From Thalassovita sp. (GTDB lineage: Bacteria > Pseudomonadota > Alphaproteobacteria > Rhodobacterales > Rhodobacteraceae), in the NCBI RefSeq assembly GCF_963691685.1, contig NZ_OY829290.1, forward strand, positions 3,038,001-3,102,000: 64,000 nt of DNA, read 5' to 3'. How positions within the stretch are numbered: position 1 is the first letter of the stretch; each line of letters opens with the position of its first letter. Under the pieces are notes generated by a model, which was not told the DNA's origin, searched no databases, and saw only the letters and a program-made list of their open reading frames with translations. Positions 33,076 through 42,077 of this stretch are shown in pieces. Made by a program: the position numbers and the translations under genes.

Positions 33076-34389
33076 TTAGTCCGCGAAGGGGTCGGTGACC
33101 AGAATTGTGTCTTCCCGCTCGGGCGAGGTCGACAGCAGCGCCACCGGGCATTCGATCAGCTCTTCCACCCGTTTGACGTATTTCACCGCGTTGGCCGGCA
33201 GATCGTTCCAGCTGCGCGCGCCTTCGGTGGTCTCGGACCAGCCGTCCATTTCCTCATAGATTGGGGTGCAGCGGGCCTGCTGATCGGCGGCGGTCGGCAG
33301 ATAATCCAGACGCTCACCGTCGAGATCATAGCCAACGCAGATTTTCAGCGTCTCAAACCCGTCCAGCACGTCCAGCTTGGTCAGGCAGATGCCTTTGATG
33401 CCCGAGGTGGCGCAGGTCTGACGCACCAGAGCCGCGTCAAACCAACCGCAGCGGCGCTGACGGCCGGTGGTGGTGCCAAACTCATGGCCGCGGGTGCCCA
33501 GACGTTCGCCATCCGCATCCGGGGTGCCGTCCTCTTTCAGCAGTTCGGTCGGGAACGGACCTTCACCAACGCGGGTGGTGTAGGCCTTCACGATGCCCAG
33601 CACGTAGTCGATCGAACCGGGGCCGATGCCCACACCGGTCGCCGCCTGACCGGCAATCACGTTTGACGAGGTCACAAAGGGGTAAGTGCCAAAATCAATG
33701 TCCAGCAGGGCGCCCTGCGCGCCTTCAAACAGGATCCGTTTGCCGGCTTTGCGCTTTTCGTTCAGCACCTTCCAGACCGGCGCCGCATAGGGCAGGATTT
33801 CCTTGGCGATGTCTGTCAGTTTTGCAATCAGCGCTTCGCGGTCAATCGGCTCCACGCCCAGACCTTTGCGCAGCGGATCATGGTGCTGCAGCGCCCGATC
33901 CACCCGGGCCTCCAGCGTGGCCGGATCGGCCAGATCTGCCACACGGATTGCGCGGCGACCGACCTTATCTTCGTAAGCCGGGCCAATGCCGCGGCCGGTG
34001 GTGCCGATCTTGGTCCCTTTCGAGGCCGCCTCTTCCCGCGCGCGGTCCAATTCACCGTGGAACGGCAGGATCAGCGGGGTGTTTTCGGCGATCATCAGCG
34101 TCTCAGGGCTGATCTCAACCCCCTGTTCGCGCACGGTTGCGATCTCATTGATCAGATGCCACGGATCCAGCACCACGCCGTTGCCGATGACCGAAAGCTT
34201 GCCGCCCCGCACCACACCCGAAGGCAGCGCATGCAGCTTGTAGACCTTGCCATCGATGACCAACGTGTGGCCCGCGTTATGGCCGCCCTGAAAACGGGCG
34301 ATGACGTCGGCACGTTCCGACAGCCAATCCACGATCTTGCCTTTACCCTCATCGCCCCATTGGGCGCCGACGACGACGACATTTGCCAT
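33076..34389 (-). CDS. purA: Adenylosuccinate synthetase
   Basis: 437 residues from ATG 34389 with AGAGGA upstream. Signature GAQWGDEGKGKIVDWL near the N-terminus is the GTP-binding loop; GGHNAGHT follows. The enzyme joins IMP and aspartate with GTP hydrolysis, the first committed step to AMP. The GTTGRQRRCGWFD segment binds substrate. It leads a two-gene unit with DUF2842. The 234 bases upstream (to the nitrile hydratase accessory gene) show no recognised riboswitch. Confidence 0.97.
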   Translation of the reverse strand: MANVVVVGAQWGDEGKGKIVDWLSERADVIARFQGGHNAGHTLVIDGKVYKLHALPSGVVRGGKLSVIGNGVVLDPWHLINEIATVREQGVEISPETLMIAENTPLILPFHGELDRAREEAASKGTKIGTTGRGIGPAYEDKVGRRAIRVADLADPATLEARVDRALQHHDPLRKGLGVEPIDREALIAKLTDIAKEILPYAAPVWKVLNEKRKAGKRILFEGAQGALLDIDFGTYPFVTSSNVIAGQAATGVGIGPGSIDYVLGIVKAYTTRVGEGPFPTELLKEDGTPDADGERLGTRGHEFGTTTGRQRRCGWFDAALVRQTCATSGIKGICLTKLDVLDGFETLKICVGYDLDGERLDYLPTAADQQARCTPIYEEMDGWSETTEGARSWNDLPANAVKYVKRVEELIECPVALLSTSPEREDTILVTDPFAD

Positions 34390-34623
34390 TGCTGGTCCTC
34401 TTGTGATGTCTGGATCGGTTTGCAAATTCAGTCAAACCGGCGTCCGTATAGCGATACCGGCGGTGTGAGGGAACCGAAAACATGGCTGAGCGGGAGGAAA
34501 TCCAACCTCAACCCGTGGTACGCGCAGCATTGATGCCTTTTGTCTGCACTTAATGGCGTTCTGGCACCGTGTCGTCTGCGGGATGAAAATTCTGGCGCAC
34601 CCCCGTCACATCCTGAGGTGAGA

Positions 34624-34992
34624 TTATTGCGCCAGCTTCACCGGCGCCCCATGTGGCGTGGTCAAATAGGCCTCTTCCCACCGGGCCCGCGTGTGTTCCA
34701 CCTGCGCTGAGGAGGCTGCGCCGATTTCCGCCAGAAAGCTCTCAAGCGTTTCCAGCCAGGCGGCAAAATAATCCTCTCCCCCGTTAAGCGCCCGATCATG
34801 ACCATGTTCCTTCAAGGTGGTCGAGAAGCGTTCGACCCAATCGGTCCAACTGAAATGCCCGGCCACGTTCAGACCGACCGTCAAGGCAAAGACCTGGGCA
34901 TGCCAGGGTTGTTCAAAAACAGGGTCCGGCGCGGCGAAAAGCCCTTCCCCTTCTGGGGTATCGGCCTGCGGCAAATCCAGACAGCTGCTCAT
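34624..34992 (-). CDS. Nitrile hydratase accessory protein
   Basis: 122 residues from ATG 34992, which overlaps the beta-subunit stop by four bases. The segment FEQPWHAQVFALTVGLNVAGHFSWTDW shows its relation to the beta-subunit N-terminal domain, as is usual for the small activator of cobalt-type nitrile hydratases. The activator swaps into the apoenzyme to deliver cobalt-loaded alpha subunit. Third gene of the operon. Confidence 0.88.
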   Translation of the reverse strand: MSSCLDLPQADTPEGEGLFAAPDPVFEQPWHAQVFALTVGLNVAGHFSWTDWVERFSTTLKEHGHDRALNGGEDYFAAWLETLESFLAEIGAASSAQVEHTRARWEEAYLTTPHGAPVKLAQ

Positions 34993-35711
34993 GCTTCTTC
35001 CTCCGGTAAAAGGTAGCTTTGCCACAGATCCAGAACCACCTGATCACCCGGATGCTCCGGATGCGCCCACAGTTCCGACGCGGCAAAGCGCACGGCGTAA
35101 AGTGGCTCCGGCGCCTCCCCCAACCCATGGGCGGCACTGTCAGGCAGCACATGGTTGCCATGGTAACGCTCAATATGACCCACTGCTCCGGCGGCATAAT
35201 TGGGCAATCTGGTGTGGCCGCCGTTGACCAAGGCGCTGCTCCTCAAAGGCCGCGTGCGTACCTTCTGCCCCGGTTGGAACCACGCGGCAGGCCCCTCTGG
35301 CCGGTCCGCCGGACCACCTTTCGCCAGCACCGCGGCAACCTGCTCGGGTTGCAGCCGACGGGAGGACAGCGGATGGCCCTGCCTTTTTTGCTCTGAAACC
35401 CCGGTCTGATCCTTTGCCCTCTCAGCGGCCTGCTCCAGATCCTCTAGGGTCAGAACACCGGTCTCGACCAGCAAGTCAGCAAGCGCCGAAATCCATTTCT
35501 CATAGTAGCTGAAGCGGCTGTAATCCTTTGGCGACAGGCGTTCACGTGCATGGCGAGAGGTGTCGATATTCCACTGGCCGAGGCTGCCACAGGCCAGGGT
35601 CACAGCCAGCACGCGGGCATGCCATTCCGTTGCAAAAACAGGTGCATCCTGCGGTTCAGGGATGACCGCGCCATCGCCAAAACGCCCGCCCATGTCGTGC
35701 ACCCGGTTCAT
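34989..35711 (-). CDS. nthB: Nitrile hydratase subunit beta
   Basis: 240 residues. It begins MNRVHDMGGRFGDGAV, the conserved beta-subunit start, and ends in the SH3-like barrel (FQPGQKVRTRPL, RLPNYAAGAVGHIERYHG) that contacts the alpha-subunit metal site. It overlaps both neighbours by ATGA, fixing an alpha-beta-activator operon. With alpha it hydrates nitriles to amides. Confidence 0.95.
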   Translation of the reverse strand: MNRVHDMGGRFGDGAVIPEPQDAPVFATEWHARVLAVTLACGSLGQWNIDTSRHARERLSPKDYSRFSYYEKWISALADLLVETGVLTLEDLEQAAERAKDQTGVSEQKRQGHPLSSRRLQPEQVAAVLAKGGPADRPEGPAAWFQPGQKVRTRPLRSSALVNGGHTRLPNYAAGAVGHIERYHGNHVLPDSAAHGLGEAPEPLYAVRFAASELWAHPEHPGDQVVLDLWQSYLLPEEEA

Positions 35712-36376
35712 TCTGCGGCGCCTTCCACCGACTGATTTGACGTCTCACCATCCTCGGCGACTGACGAGGCAGTAAGCGCAAGACCGGTGCCGATCATGCT
35801 GTCGCGGCTGACGAGGGAAACGAGCTGATCCTCAGTCCACCCTTCGGTCCCTCCTGGGCGCATGGGCAACACGAGGTAGCGCACCTCTGCCGTGGAATCC
35901 CAGACCCGGACCGAGGTGTCAGGCGGCAGGGTAACCCCGAACTCAGCCAAAACCTTGCGCGGTTCGCGAACAGCGCGGGCCCGATAGGCATCGGATTTGT
36001 ACCATCCGGGCGGAATACCCAGCAGTGGCCACGGATAACAACTGCAAAGGGTACAGACGACCATATTGTGTTGCTCTACGGTGTTTTCTACCACGACCAT
36101 ATGTTCGCCCTGACGGCCATAGTATCCCAGATCGCGCACCACTTCGGTGGCGTCCTTAAGCAGCGCCTGTTTGAAATCCGGATCCATCCAGGCCTTCGCA
36201 ACCACGCGGGCACCGTTTTGTGGGCCAATTTTGTTTTGATAGGTGTCGATAATCTCCTCTAACGCGGCGGGGTCGATAAGCCCTTTGTCGCAGAGAATCG
36301 TTTCCAAAGCTTTAACGCGCAGCGCCGGTTCCGGCGGCAGCAACGCATGGGGATGGTCGTGATGATCATGTGGCAT
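35708..36376 (-). CDS. nthA: Nitrile hydratase subunit alpha, cobalt type
   Basis: 222 residues from ATG 36376. The metal claw VCTLCSCYPW (C-T-L-C-S-C at about 108-113) has Thr in the second position, the mark of the cobalt (not iron) enzyme; two of these cysteines are normally oxidised to sulfinic and sulfenic acids. The N-terminus MPHDHHDHPH is His-rich and could bind metal. No amidase or cobalt transporter gene is adjacent. A GTG at 36412 would add 12 residues but lacks a ribosome site. Confidence 0.95.
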   Translation of the reverse strand: MPHDHHDHPHALLPPEPALRVKALETILCDKGLIDPAALEEIIDTYQNKIGPQNGARVVAKAWMDPDFKQALLKDATEVVRDLGYYGRQGEHMVVVENTVEQHNMVVCTLCSCYPWPLLGIPPGWYKSDAYRARAVREPRKVLAEFGVTLPPDTSVRVWDSTAEVRYLVLPMRPGGTEGWTEDQLVSLVSRDSMIGTGLALTASSVAEDGETSNQSVEGAAE

Positions 36377-36583
36377 GCCGACATGCTGGGCCAGAGCGCT
36401 GGCGCTGTCCACTTTTTATTAATCATTCAACGCAACAATACGACCAACACGCGATTCCCTAAGGACGAACTAGGAGGAGGCTTGGAGACACAACACCCGA
36501 CAATACATCACAAAGATGCCTAGACAGACCTGCGGGAATAGGCTCAGCTGTCACCACCGATGTGACAGAGGAGTGTGACACGC

Positions 36584-36979
36584 ATGGGGTTTCTGATCAG
36601 ATGGCTGCTGGCCTTCGTGCTGCTGACAGCAACGTTTAACCCGACGCAGTGGAACTACAGCAGCTGGGTCTGGCAGAATTTCTCGGATCAGATGCCAATG
36701 GCCGTCTTGCTGGGGCTTTTGCTGTCGGTGGGCTACATCATCTATCTGCGCGCCACATTGCGGTCGATCGGCGGGCTTGGGATGGTGTTGATTCTGGCCA
36801 TATTCAGCGCCCTTGTCTGGGTGCTTTATGATTACGGCATTCTGAGCCTCACGGATGGGGACAGCTACACTTGGTTGGCACTCATCGCGTTGTCACTGGT
36901 GCTTGGCATCGGACTGAGCTGGAGCCATGTGCGCCGCACCCTGAGCGGCCAATCCGATATGGATGATGTGGACGAGTAA
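36584..36979 (+). CDS. DUF6524 four-helix membrane protein
   Basis: 131 residues from ATG 36584, ten bases after AGAGGAG (the GTG at 36575 is too close to it). Four hydrophobic helices at about 5-20, 38-58, 65-85 and 96-115 are followed by a conserved acidic tail (WSHVRRTLSGQSDMDDVDE). I place it in DUF6524 from memory of Rhodobacterales sequences. Function unknown. Confidence 0.78.
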   Translation: MGFLIRWLLAFVLLTATFNPTQWNYSSWVWQNFSDQMPMAVLLGLLLSVGYIIYLRATLRSIGGLGMVLILAIFSALVWVLYDYGILSLTDGDSYTWLALIALSLVLGIGLSWSHVRRTLSGQSDMDDVDE

Positions 36980-37022
36980 ATAGCCTGACGTTGATTGCAC
37001 TTGGTTTCTCAACAAGGTGACG

Positions 37023-37165
37023 GTGCGCGGCAGGGTCGAAATCGGCGATTTAAACGGGAGACATATCGGCTGTCTAAGGACACGACGGTCTCGGTACTGG
37101 CAGATAAACTGGGTATTTTGACACCCGAGCGGCCCACCTTTGTGGCCAGCTATCCCGGGATCTAA
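37023..37165 (+). pseudogene. Possible frameshifted remnant of a ketopantoate-reductase-like C-terminus
   Basis: Within the 470-base gap 36980-37449, one frame at 37023 reads VRGRVEIGDLNG, like the GRxTEIDxLNG motif of the PanE/ApbA C-terminal domain. A second frame from 37076 reads VLADKLGILTPE and ends at a TAA (37163-37165), like the LA-LG-PTP motif that follows in that family. The frame change and lack of start suggest decay. The match is short and could be chance. Confidence 0.25.
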
Positions 37166-37449
37166 CCCGTTTTATAACACACAGGATCCACGACGCCTGC
37201 CCTAGGCAATTATAACATCCCGCACATGACCTAGCCTGTCGCGCAGTCGACTCCGAAAGTGGTTCATCACCCTTCGCTCGGCAGACCCGATCCGACGACT
37301 CTTCACCGGCGCATTGCGCCTGTTCGGCAACACCTCAGAGCACGGAACGGAAAGGAACGCAGATTTGCAGCGCCCGAAGCCCCTTCGGGGTTGCACCACC
37401 CCGCGAGAGACCTTAAGTAGCCGCATCGAACAAATCCGAAGGCTGCCTC
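37166..37449 (+). promoter_or_regulatory. Long non-coding leader/promoter region of secG
   Basis: No gene is visible in these 284 bases. Near the 3' end a small hairpin at 37378-37393 has a UUCG-type tetraloop (CCCC/GGGG). A GGAACGGAAAGGAACG purine stretch lies at 37344-37359. The secG promoter must be here, but I cannot assign it with confidence. Confidence 0.3.
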
Positions 37450-37812
37450 ATGGAAAACGTCGTTCTCATCATCCACCTTCTCCTCGCACTCGCCCTAATT
37501 GGCGTGGTGCTGATGCAACGGTCTGAAGGTGGTGGGCTCGGCATGGGCGGTGGTGGCGGTGGTGCCGTCAGTGGCCGCGCAGCGGCTACGGCCCTGGGCA
37601 AAGTGACCTGGATCCTGGCGATTGGCTTCATCATCACCTCGATCTCGCTGACCATCATTGCAGCAGATAAATCTTCGGACAGCTCGGTTCTGGATCGCGT
37701 CGGCGCAGGCAGCGCAGCCAGCGATGCCCCGGCAACCGAAGCGCCCGCGGGCAGCGAATTGCTGCCGCCGTCGGCTGGCGACAGCGCACCGCTGGTGCCG
37801 CGCGCCGACTGA
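37450..37812 (+). CDS. secG: Protein translocase subunit SecG
   Basis: 120 residues. Two membrane helices at about 3-22 and 56-76 flank the conserved cytoplasmic QRSEGGGLGMGGGGG loop. SecG stabilises SecYEG during translocation. The C-terminal extension of some 40 residues is Ala/Ser/Pro-rich, common in alphaproteobacteria. A terminator follows, then pyrG. Confidence 0.95.
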   Translation: MENVVLIIHLLLALALIGVVLMQRSEGGGLGMGGGGGGAVSGRAAATALGKVTWILAIGFIITSISLTIIAADKSSDSSVLDRVGAGSAASDAPATEAPAGSELLPPSAGDSAPLVPRAD

Positions 37813-37834
37813 ACCAAACCCTGACTTTCTGCAA

Positions 37835-37865
37835 AAGACCGCAACAGCATCTTGCGGTCTTCTTG
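37835..37865 (+). terminator. Terminator after secG
   Basis: AAGACCGCAA (37835-37844) and TTGCGGTCTT (37852-37861) form a perfect 10-bp stem, followed by CTTGCTAATTC. It lies 22 bases after the secG stop. Confidence 0.78.
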
Positions 37866-37985
37866 CTAATTCTTCGCGAATCCAGTATGGCTTGAGTCCC
37901 GTGATGCTACGGTTGTGCGCAACCGTATGGGCTTAGCTTGTGGCGTGTGAAATCGCCGAACGGACTGCACGGGAGTTGCCAAAAC

Positions 37986-39629
37986 ATGGCTCGTTTCATC
38001 TTTATTACCGGTGGTGTTGTGTCCTCACTGGGCAAAGGTCTGGCGTCGGCGGCGCTGGGATCATTGCTGCAGGCGCGCGGCTATTCAGTTCGCCTGCGCA
38101 AGCTGGACCCCTACCTGAATGTGGACCCGGGCACGATGAGCCCGTTTGAACATGGCGAGGTCTTCATCACCGACGACGGTGCGGAGACCGACCTGGATCT
38201 GGGTCACTACGAACGGTTCACCGGCGTACCTGCGCGGATGACCGACTCGGTCAGCTCGGGCCGGATCTATTCCAACGTGCTGGAACGTGAGCGCCGCGGC
38301 GATTACCTGGGCAAAACCATTCAGGTGGTGCCGCATGTGACCAATGAGATCAAAGACTTCATCTCGATCGGCGAAGATGAGGTTGATTTCATGCTGTGTG
38401 AGATTGGCGGCACGGTGGGCGACATCGAAGGCCTGCCCTTCTTTGAAGCGATCCGCCAGTTCACCCATGACAAACCGCGTGGCCAGTGCATTTTTATGCA
38501 TCTGACCCTGCTGCCCTATCTGGCGGCCTCGGGTGAGTTGAAAACCAAACCGACGCAGCACAGCGTTAAGGAATTGCAGTCCATCGGCATCGCGCCGGAT
38601 ATTCTGGTTTGCCGTTCGGAACAGCCGATCCCGGAAAAAGAGCGTGAGAAAATCGCGCTGTTCTGCAACGTCCGCAAGGAATCGGTTGTCGCCGCATACG
38701 ATCTGAAATCGATCTATGAAGCGCCGCTAGCCTATCACCGCGAAGGTCTGGATCAGGCCGTGCTGGATGCCTTTGGCATCGCACCGGCCCCGCGCCCGGA
38801 CCTGTCCAAGTGGGACGACGTTGTGGACCGCACCCACAACACCGACGGCGAAGTGAAAATTGCCATCGTCGGCAAATACGTCCAGCTGGAAGACGCCTAT
38901 AAATCGGTGAAAGAGGCGCTGACCCACGGCGGCATGGCCAACCGGGTGAAGGTCACTGTGGAATGGGTCGACTCGGAGGTCTTTGACAACGAAGACGCCG
39001 CCCCCCATCTGGAAGGGTTCCACGCCATTCTGGTGCCCGGCGGCTTTGGAGAACGCGGCACCGAAGGCAAGATCAAAGCGGCCCAATTCGCCCGTGAACG
39101 CAAGGTGCCCTACCTTGGCATCTGCCTTGGCATGCAGATGGCGGTCATTGAGGCGGCGCGCAACGCGGCCGGCATCACCAGTGCTGGGTCGGAAGAATTT
39201 GATCATGAAGCCGGCGAAAAGCGGTTTGAGCCTGTGGTCTACCACCTGAAAGAATGGGTTCAGGGCAACGCTACCGTGCGCCGCAAAGAAACCGATGACA
39301 AAGGCGGCACCATGCGCCTGGGTGCCTATAACGCGACGCTGGCCGAAGGGTCGAAAGTGGCGCAGGTCTATGGCGGCACCGCCATCGAGGAGCGCCACCG
39401 CCACCGCTATGAGGTGGACATCAAATACCGTGAACAGCTGGAGGCCTGCGGCCTGCAATTCTCGGGCATGTCGCCGGATGGCCGCCTGCCTGAAATCGTC
39501 GAATGGAAGGATCACCCGTGGTTCATCGGCGTGCAGTTCCACCCGGAACTGAAGTCGAAACCCTTTGATCCGCATCCGCTGTTCAAGGACTTCGTTCGGG
39601 CTGCGGTGGAAACCTCGCGTCTGGTCTGA
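37986..39629 (+). CDS. pyrG: CTP synthase
   Basis: 547 residues from ATG 37986 (GGGAG upstream). The synthetase domain opens with ARFIFITGGVVSSLGKG (P-loop); the glutaminase domain from about residue 300 has the oxyanion PGGFGERG and the nucleophile elbow GICLGMQ, with the HPE triad segment in FHPELKSKP. It aminates UTP to CTP with glutamine. Flanked by terminators on both sides, so monocistronic. Confidence 0.98.
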   Translation: MARFIFITGGVVSSLGKGLASAALGSLLQARGYSVRLRKLDPYLNVDPGTMSPFEHGEVFITDDGAETDLDLGHYERFTGVPARMTDSVSSGRIYSNVLERERRGDYLGKTIQVVPHVTNEIKDFISIGEDEVDFMLCEIGGTVGDIEGLPFFEAIRQFTHDKPRGQCIFMHLTLLPYLAASGELKTKPTQHSVKELQSIGIAPDILVCRSEQPIPEKEREKIALFCNVRKESVVAAYDLKSIYEAPLAYHREGLDQAVLDAFGIAPAPRPDLSKWDDVVDRTHNTDGEVKIAIVGKYVQLEDAYKSVKEALTHGGMANRVKVTVEWVDSEVFDNEDAAPHLEGFHAILVPGGFGERGTEGKIKAAQFARERKVPYLGICLGMQMAVIEAARNAAGITSAGSEEFDHEAGEKRFEPVVYHLKEWVQGNATVRRKETDDKGGTMRLGAYNATLAEGSKVAQVYGGTAIEERHRHRYEVDIKYREQLEACGLQFSGMSPDGRLPEIVEWKDHPWFIGVQFHPELKSKPFDPHPLFKDFVRAAVETSRLV

Positions 39630-39646
39630 TCGGTAAACATTCTGTC

Positions 39647-39676
39647 AAAGGGCGTCCCTTCGGGGGCGCCTTTTTC
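39647..39676 (+). terminator. Terminator after pyrG
   Basis: GGCGTCCC and GGGGCGCC (one G-T pair) form a stem with a TTCG loop, extended by AAA/TTT pairs, and are followed by a T5 run. Confidence 0.88.
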
Positions 39677-39740
39677 TATGTGTGTCAGTGATTTGGCGGC
39701 AAATTTGCCAGAAAGGCCAGACCGCCCTACCCTATCTGGC

Positions 39741-40394
39741 ATGCGACATCTGCTCCCTGCCCTTCTTGTGATCTGCTTTGCCAGCCAGGCGATGGCTTGC
39801 GCTGCGCCGGTCTGTCAGGTGCCGCAGGCAGAGCTGAGCTTTGGCCGGGTGATCACCTTTGATGATCTGCCGTCCTCGCCAGGGGTTGGGCGCGAGGTGG
39901 AGGGCGTGCTGGATCAGCCCGGCGCCCAATTTGGCGAGCGGTTTGCCGGCCAGCTGCTGCTGTCTGAGGGTGGTTTTGACCGCATTGAGGGGCGCGCCCT
40001 GGCGCCGTTGAGCGTTCTGGCCGGGCAGACCGGGCAGTCCCTTGGCGTGATGCGGTTGACCCAAACCTCGGTCCTGCAGGGCTATGGCCCGCAAGGGTTT
40101 CCGAACGTCGATGCCATCGGCGAGGGAGCTGTGGCCATCTTATTTGACCGGGACCAAAGCGCGATTGGTCTGGACATCCGCGGGGGTGAGGCCGGGATGG
40201 CCCGGGTGGTGTTTCTGCGCCGCGACGGGACTGAGATTGCCGCGTTGGAGGTGCAGCCCCTGGCCGAGGACAGCTATGGTTTCCGCCGCAATGCTGCCGC
40301 GCCAGACATTGCCGGGATCCTGATCCTCAACCGTGATCCGCAGGGCATCGCATTGGACAACATTCGATTTGACGGGCTGGATCTGCTGGGCTGA
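39741..40394 (+). CDS. Exported protein of unknown function
   Basis: 217 residues from ATG 39741. A signal peptide is cleaved after about residue 19 (LLVICFASQAMACA). The mature protein begins with two cysteines (ACAAPVC) and looks beta-rich (FGRVITFDDLP, AILFDRDQSAIGLDIRG, LDNIRFDGLDLLG), reminiscent of secreted jelly-roll domains that often carry surface-anchoring tails, although none is present here. No family recognised. Confidence 0.7.
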   Translation: MRHLLPALLVICFASQAMACAAPVCQVPQAELSFGRVITFDDLPSSPGVGREVEGVLDQPGAQFGERFAGQLLLSEGGFDRIEGRALAPLSVLAGQTGQSLGVMRLTQTSVLQGYGPQGFPNVDAIGEGAVAILFDRDQSAIGLDIRGGEAGMARVVFLRRDGTEIAALEVQPLAEDSYGFRRNAAAPDIAGILILNRDPQGIALDNIRFDGLDLLG

Positions 40395-40470
40395 CCCCCG
40401 TGCTTTGCCCATCTTGACCTCCCCCGCTGCAGACCGCAGGGTCGCCACAACATCTTAAGGGAGAGAACAG

Positions 40471-40767
40471 ATGACCAAAGCCTATTGGGTGGCCCATGTC
40501 GATGTCCGGGATCCGCAGGCCTATGAGAAATATCGCGCCGCCAATGCCGCGCCCTTTGCCAAATACGGGGCCAAGTTCGTCGTCCGCGGTGGCGCACAGG
40601 AACAGATGGAAGGCGCCAGCAAATCCCGCACCGTGGTGATCGAGTTCAAGGACTATGACACCGCCAAAGCCTGCTACGAATCGCCTGAGTATCAGGCGGC
40701 CAAGGCGCTGCGCGATCCGGTCTCAACCGGGGATTTGGTGATCGTTCAGGGCTATGACGCCGAATAA
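40471..40767 (+). CDS. DUF1330 domain protein
   Basis: 98 residues, full-length DUF1330 (MTKAYWVAHVDVRDPQAYEKY, KFVVRGGAQEQMEG, VVIEFKDYDTAKACYESPEY). The dimeric-barrel fold is common in roseobacters; function unknown. AGGGAGAG lies five bases upstream of the ATG. A more distant family member lies at 11419. Confidence 0.9.
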   Translation: MTKAYWVAHVDVRDPQAYEKYRAANAAPFAKYGAKFVVRGGAQEQMEGASKSRTVVIEFKDYDTAKACYESPEYQAAKALRDPVSTGDLVIVQGYDAE

Positions 40768-40879
40768 AGGCTGTTTGGGCGCGGATCAAAGCAACCCAGA
40801 GGCGATCAAACGTCCCCTCAGCGCAGCAATGCGTTAAGAAATCTTTGCGACAACTGCGCGGGCATGGCTAAATCAACCC

Positions 40880-41368
40880 ATGTTCCGCAGTCTGTTCACC
40901 GCCCTTCTGGGCCAAGAGGCCCGGAAGACCACAGCGACGCTGACCGAGGCATGCTGTGATGATCCCGACGCAGCGCATGCGCTCGGGGCGCTGCTGGTTC
41001 GTGTCGCCCGCGCCGATGTGGCAGATGCAACGGCCCAGCTAGAAGCCCTCAATCAAGAATTGGACCGGATCGAACGGCTGCTGTTGCAGCTCTACGGGCT
41101 GAGTGCACGGGACGCCGCCGCGATGCGGGCGACCTGTGAGGCGCTGGAGCAGCGCGCGCCCGACACCGAGATCTTTACCGAGATGATTCGACAGGGCGTC
41201 GATTTCGATGACCGCCTGCAGGCGCTTGAAGCGCTCTGGGAGCAATCGCTGAAAGAAGGCGGCGGCGACCAAAGCAGCCGGCAGCGTCTGACCCGCGTGC
41301 AATCCGCCCTGGGGCTAACCGATGCCGACAGCGTGCTGGCGCGTTCACAGGCGCTGGAACACGTATAG
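40880..41368 (+). CDS. TerB-like protein, first of tandem pair
   Basis: 162 residues. The core LGALLVRVARADVADATAQL resembles the TerB (tellurite resistance) helical domain, as do the following EALEQRAPDTEIFTEMIRQ and LQALEALWEQSL. Compared with its neighbour the metal-binding acidic pair after RAD is not conserved (VADATAQ instead of NDYAPEE), so this copy may have lost or changed ligand binding. No other ter genes are nearby; a structural or signalling role is more likely than tellurite resistance. Confidence 0.8.
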   Translation: MFRSLFTALLGQEARKTTATLTEACCDDPDAAHALGALLVRVARADVADATAQLEALNQELDRIERLLLQLYGLSARDAAAMRATCEALEQRAPDTEIFTEMIRQGVDFDDRLQALEALWEQSLKEGGGDQSSRQRLTRVQSALGLTDADSVLARSQALEHV

Positions 41369-41433
41369 GCCGATCACCGCCATATTTGGCGCAAGCATTG
41401 GACCCAGCCGCCCGGCGTGATTATATCCCCCAT

Positions 41434-41871
41434 ATGTTTGCAGATTTCCTGAAACGGCTGACCCAGCCGAGCCCCGCCCCGCTGTCTGAATTTGATGCCC
41501 GTCTGGCGCTTGCTGCGCTTTTGGTTCGGGTGGCGCGTGCCGACAATGACTATGCCCCCGAGGAAAAAGCCCGCATTGATCGGATCTTGGCCGCACGGTT
41601 TGATCTGGACGGCGCTGCCAGCGCGGCCCTGCGCGCCGAAGCCGAAGCGCTGGAGGCCGAGGCGCCGGACACAGTACGCTTTACCCGCGCGATCAAGGAT
41701 GCGGTGGCTTATGAGGATCGCCTTGGGGTGATTGAGGCGCTGTGGTCGGTGGTTCTGGCGGATGGCGCCCGCGATGATCATGAGGATGCATTGCTGCGCA
41801 TGGTTGCAAACCTTCTGGGGGTGAATGACCGCGACAGCAACCTGGCCCGCCAGCGAGTCAGCAACGGCTGA
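41434..41871 (+). CDS. TerB-like protein, second of tandem pair
   Basis: 145 residues from ATG 41434. It has the canonical TerB layout, LALAALLVRVARADNDYAPEEKARID, then EALEAEAPDTVRF and VIEALWSVVLADGARDDHEDALLRMVANLLGV, with both acidic motifs kept. It is clearly a paralogue of the preceding gene (shared LLVRVARAD and xxALEAxAPDT segments), 65 bases downstream. Confidence 0.88.
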   Translation: MFADFLKRLTQPSPAPLSEFDARLALAALLVRVARADNDYAPEEKARIDRILAARFDLDGAASAALRAEAEALEAEAPDTVRFTRAIKDAVAYEDRLGVIEALWSVVLADGARDDHEDALLRMVANLLGVNDRDSNLARQRVSNG

Positions 41872-42077
41872 TTGCCCCGGTCGGCGGCCTGTTGCGAAAG
41901 GCGGCTGTCAACTTGATCAAATCCGCCGCTAGATATTGCCTTTTCGCCGCCATTTTGCGACTGACATTGGGTCAGATTGTGCGATTCCTTGTAAAAACTG
42001 CCGTTTTGCAAGTTGCACTGACCAAGAATTTGGTCCCTATTGTCTGGCCTAAACGGGGATAAAAGTCAGGGGCACCC

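Noticed and set aside
34390..34623. Riboswitch or short coding gene before purA (a 23-codon frame from about 34481)
   Set aside because: No known riboswitch core is visible, and the short frame has no ribosome site and no recognisable features.
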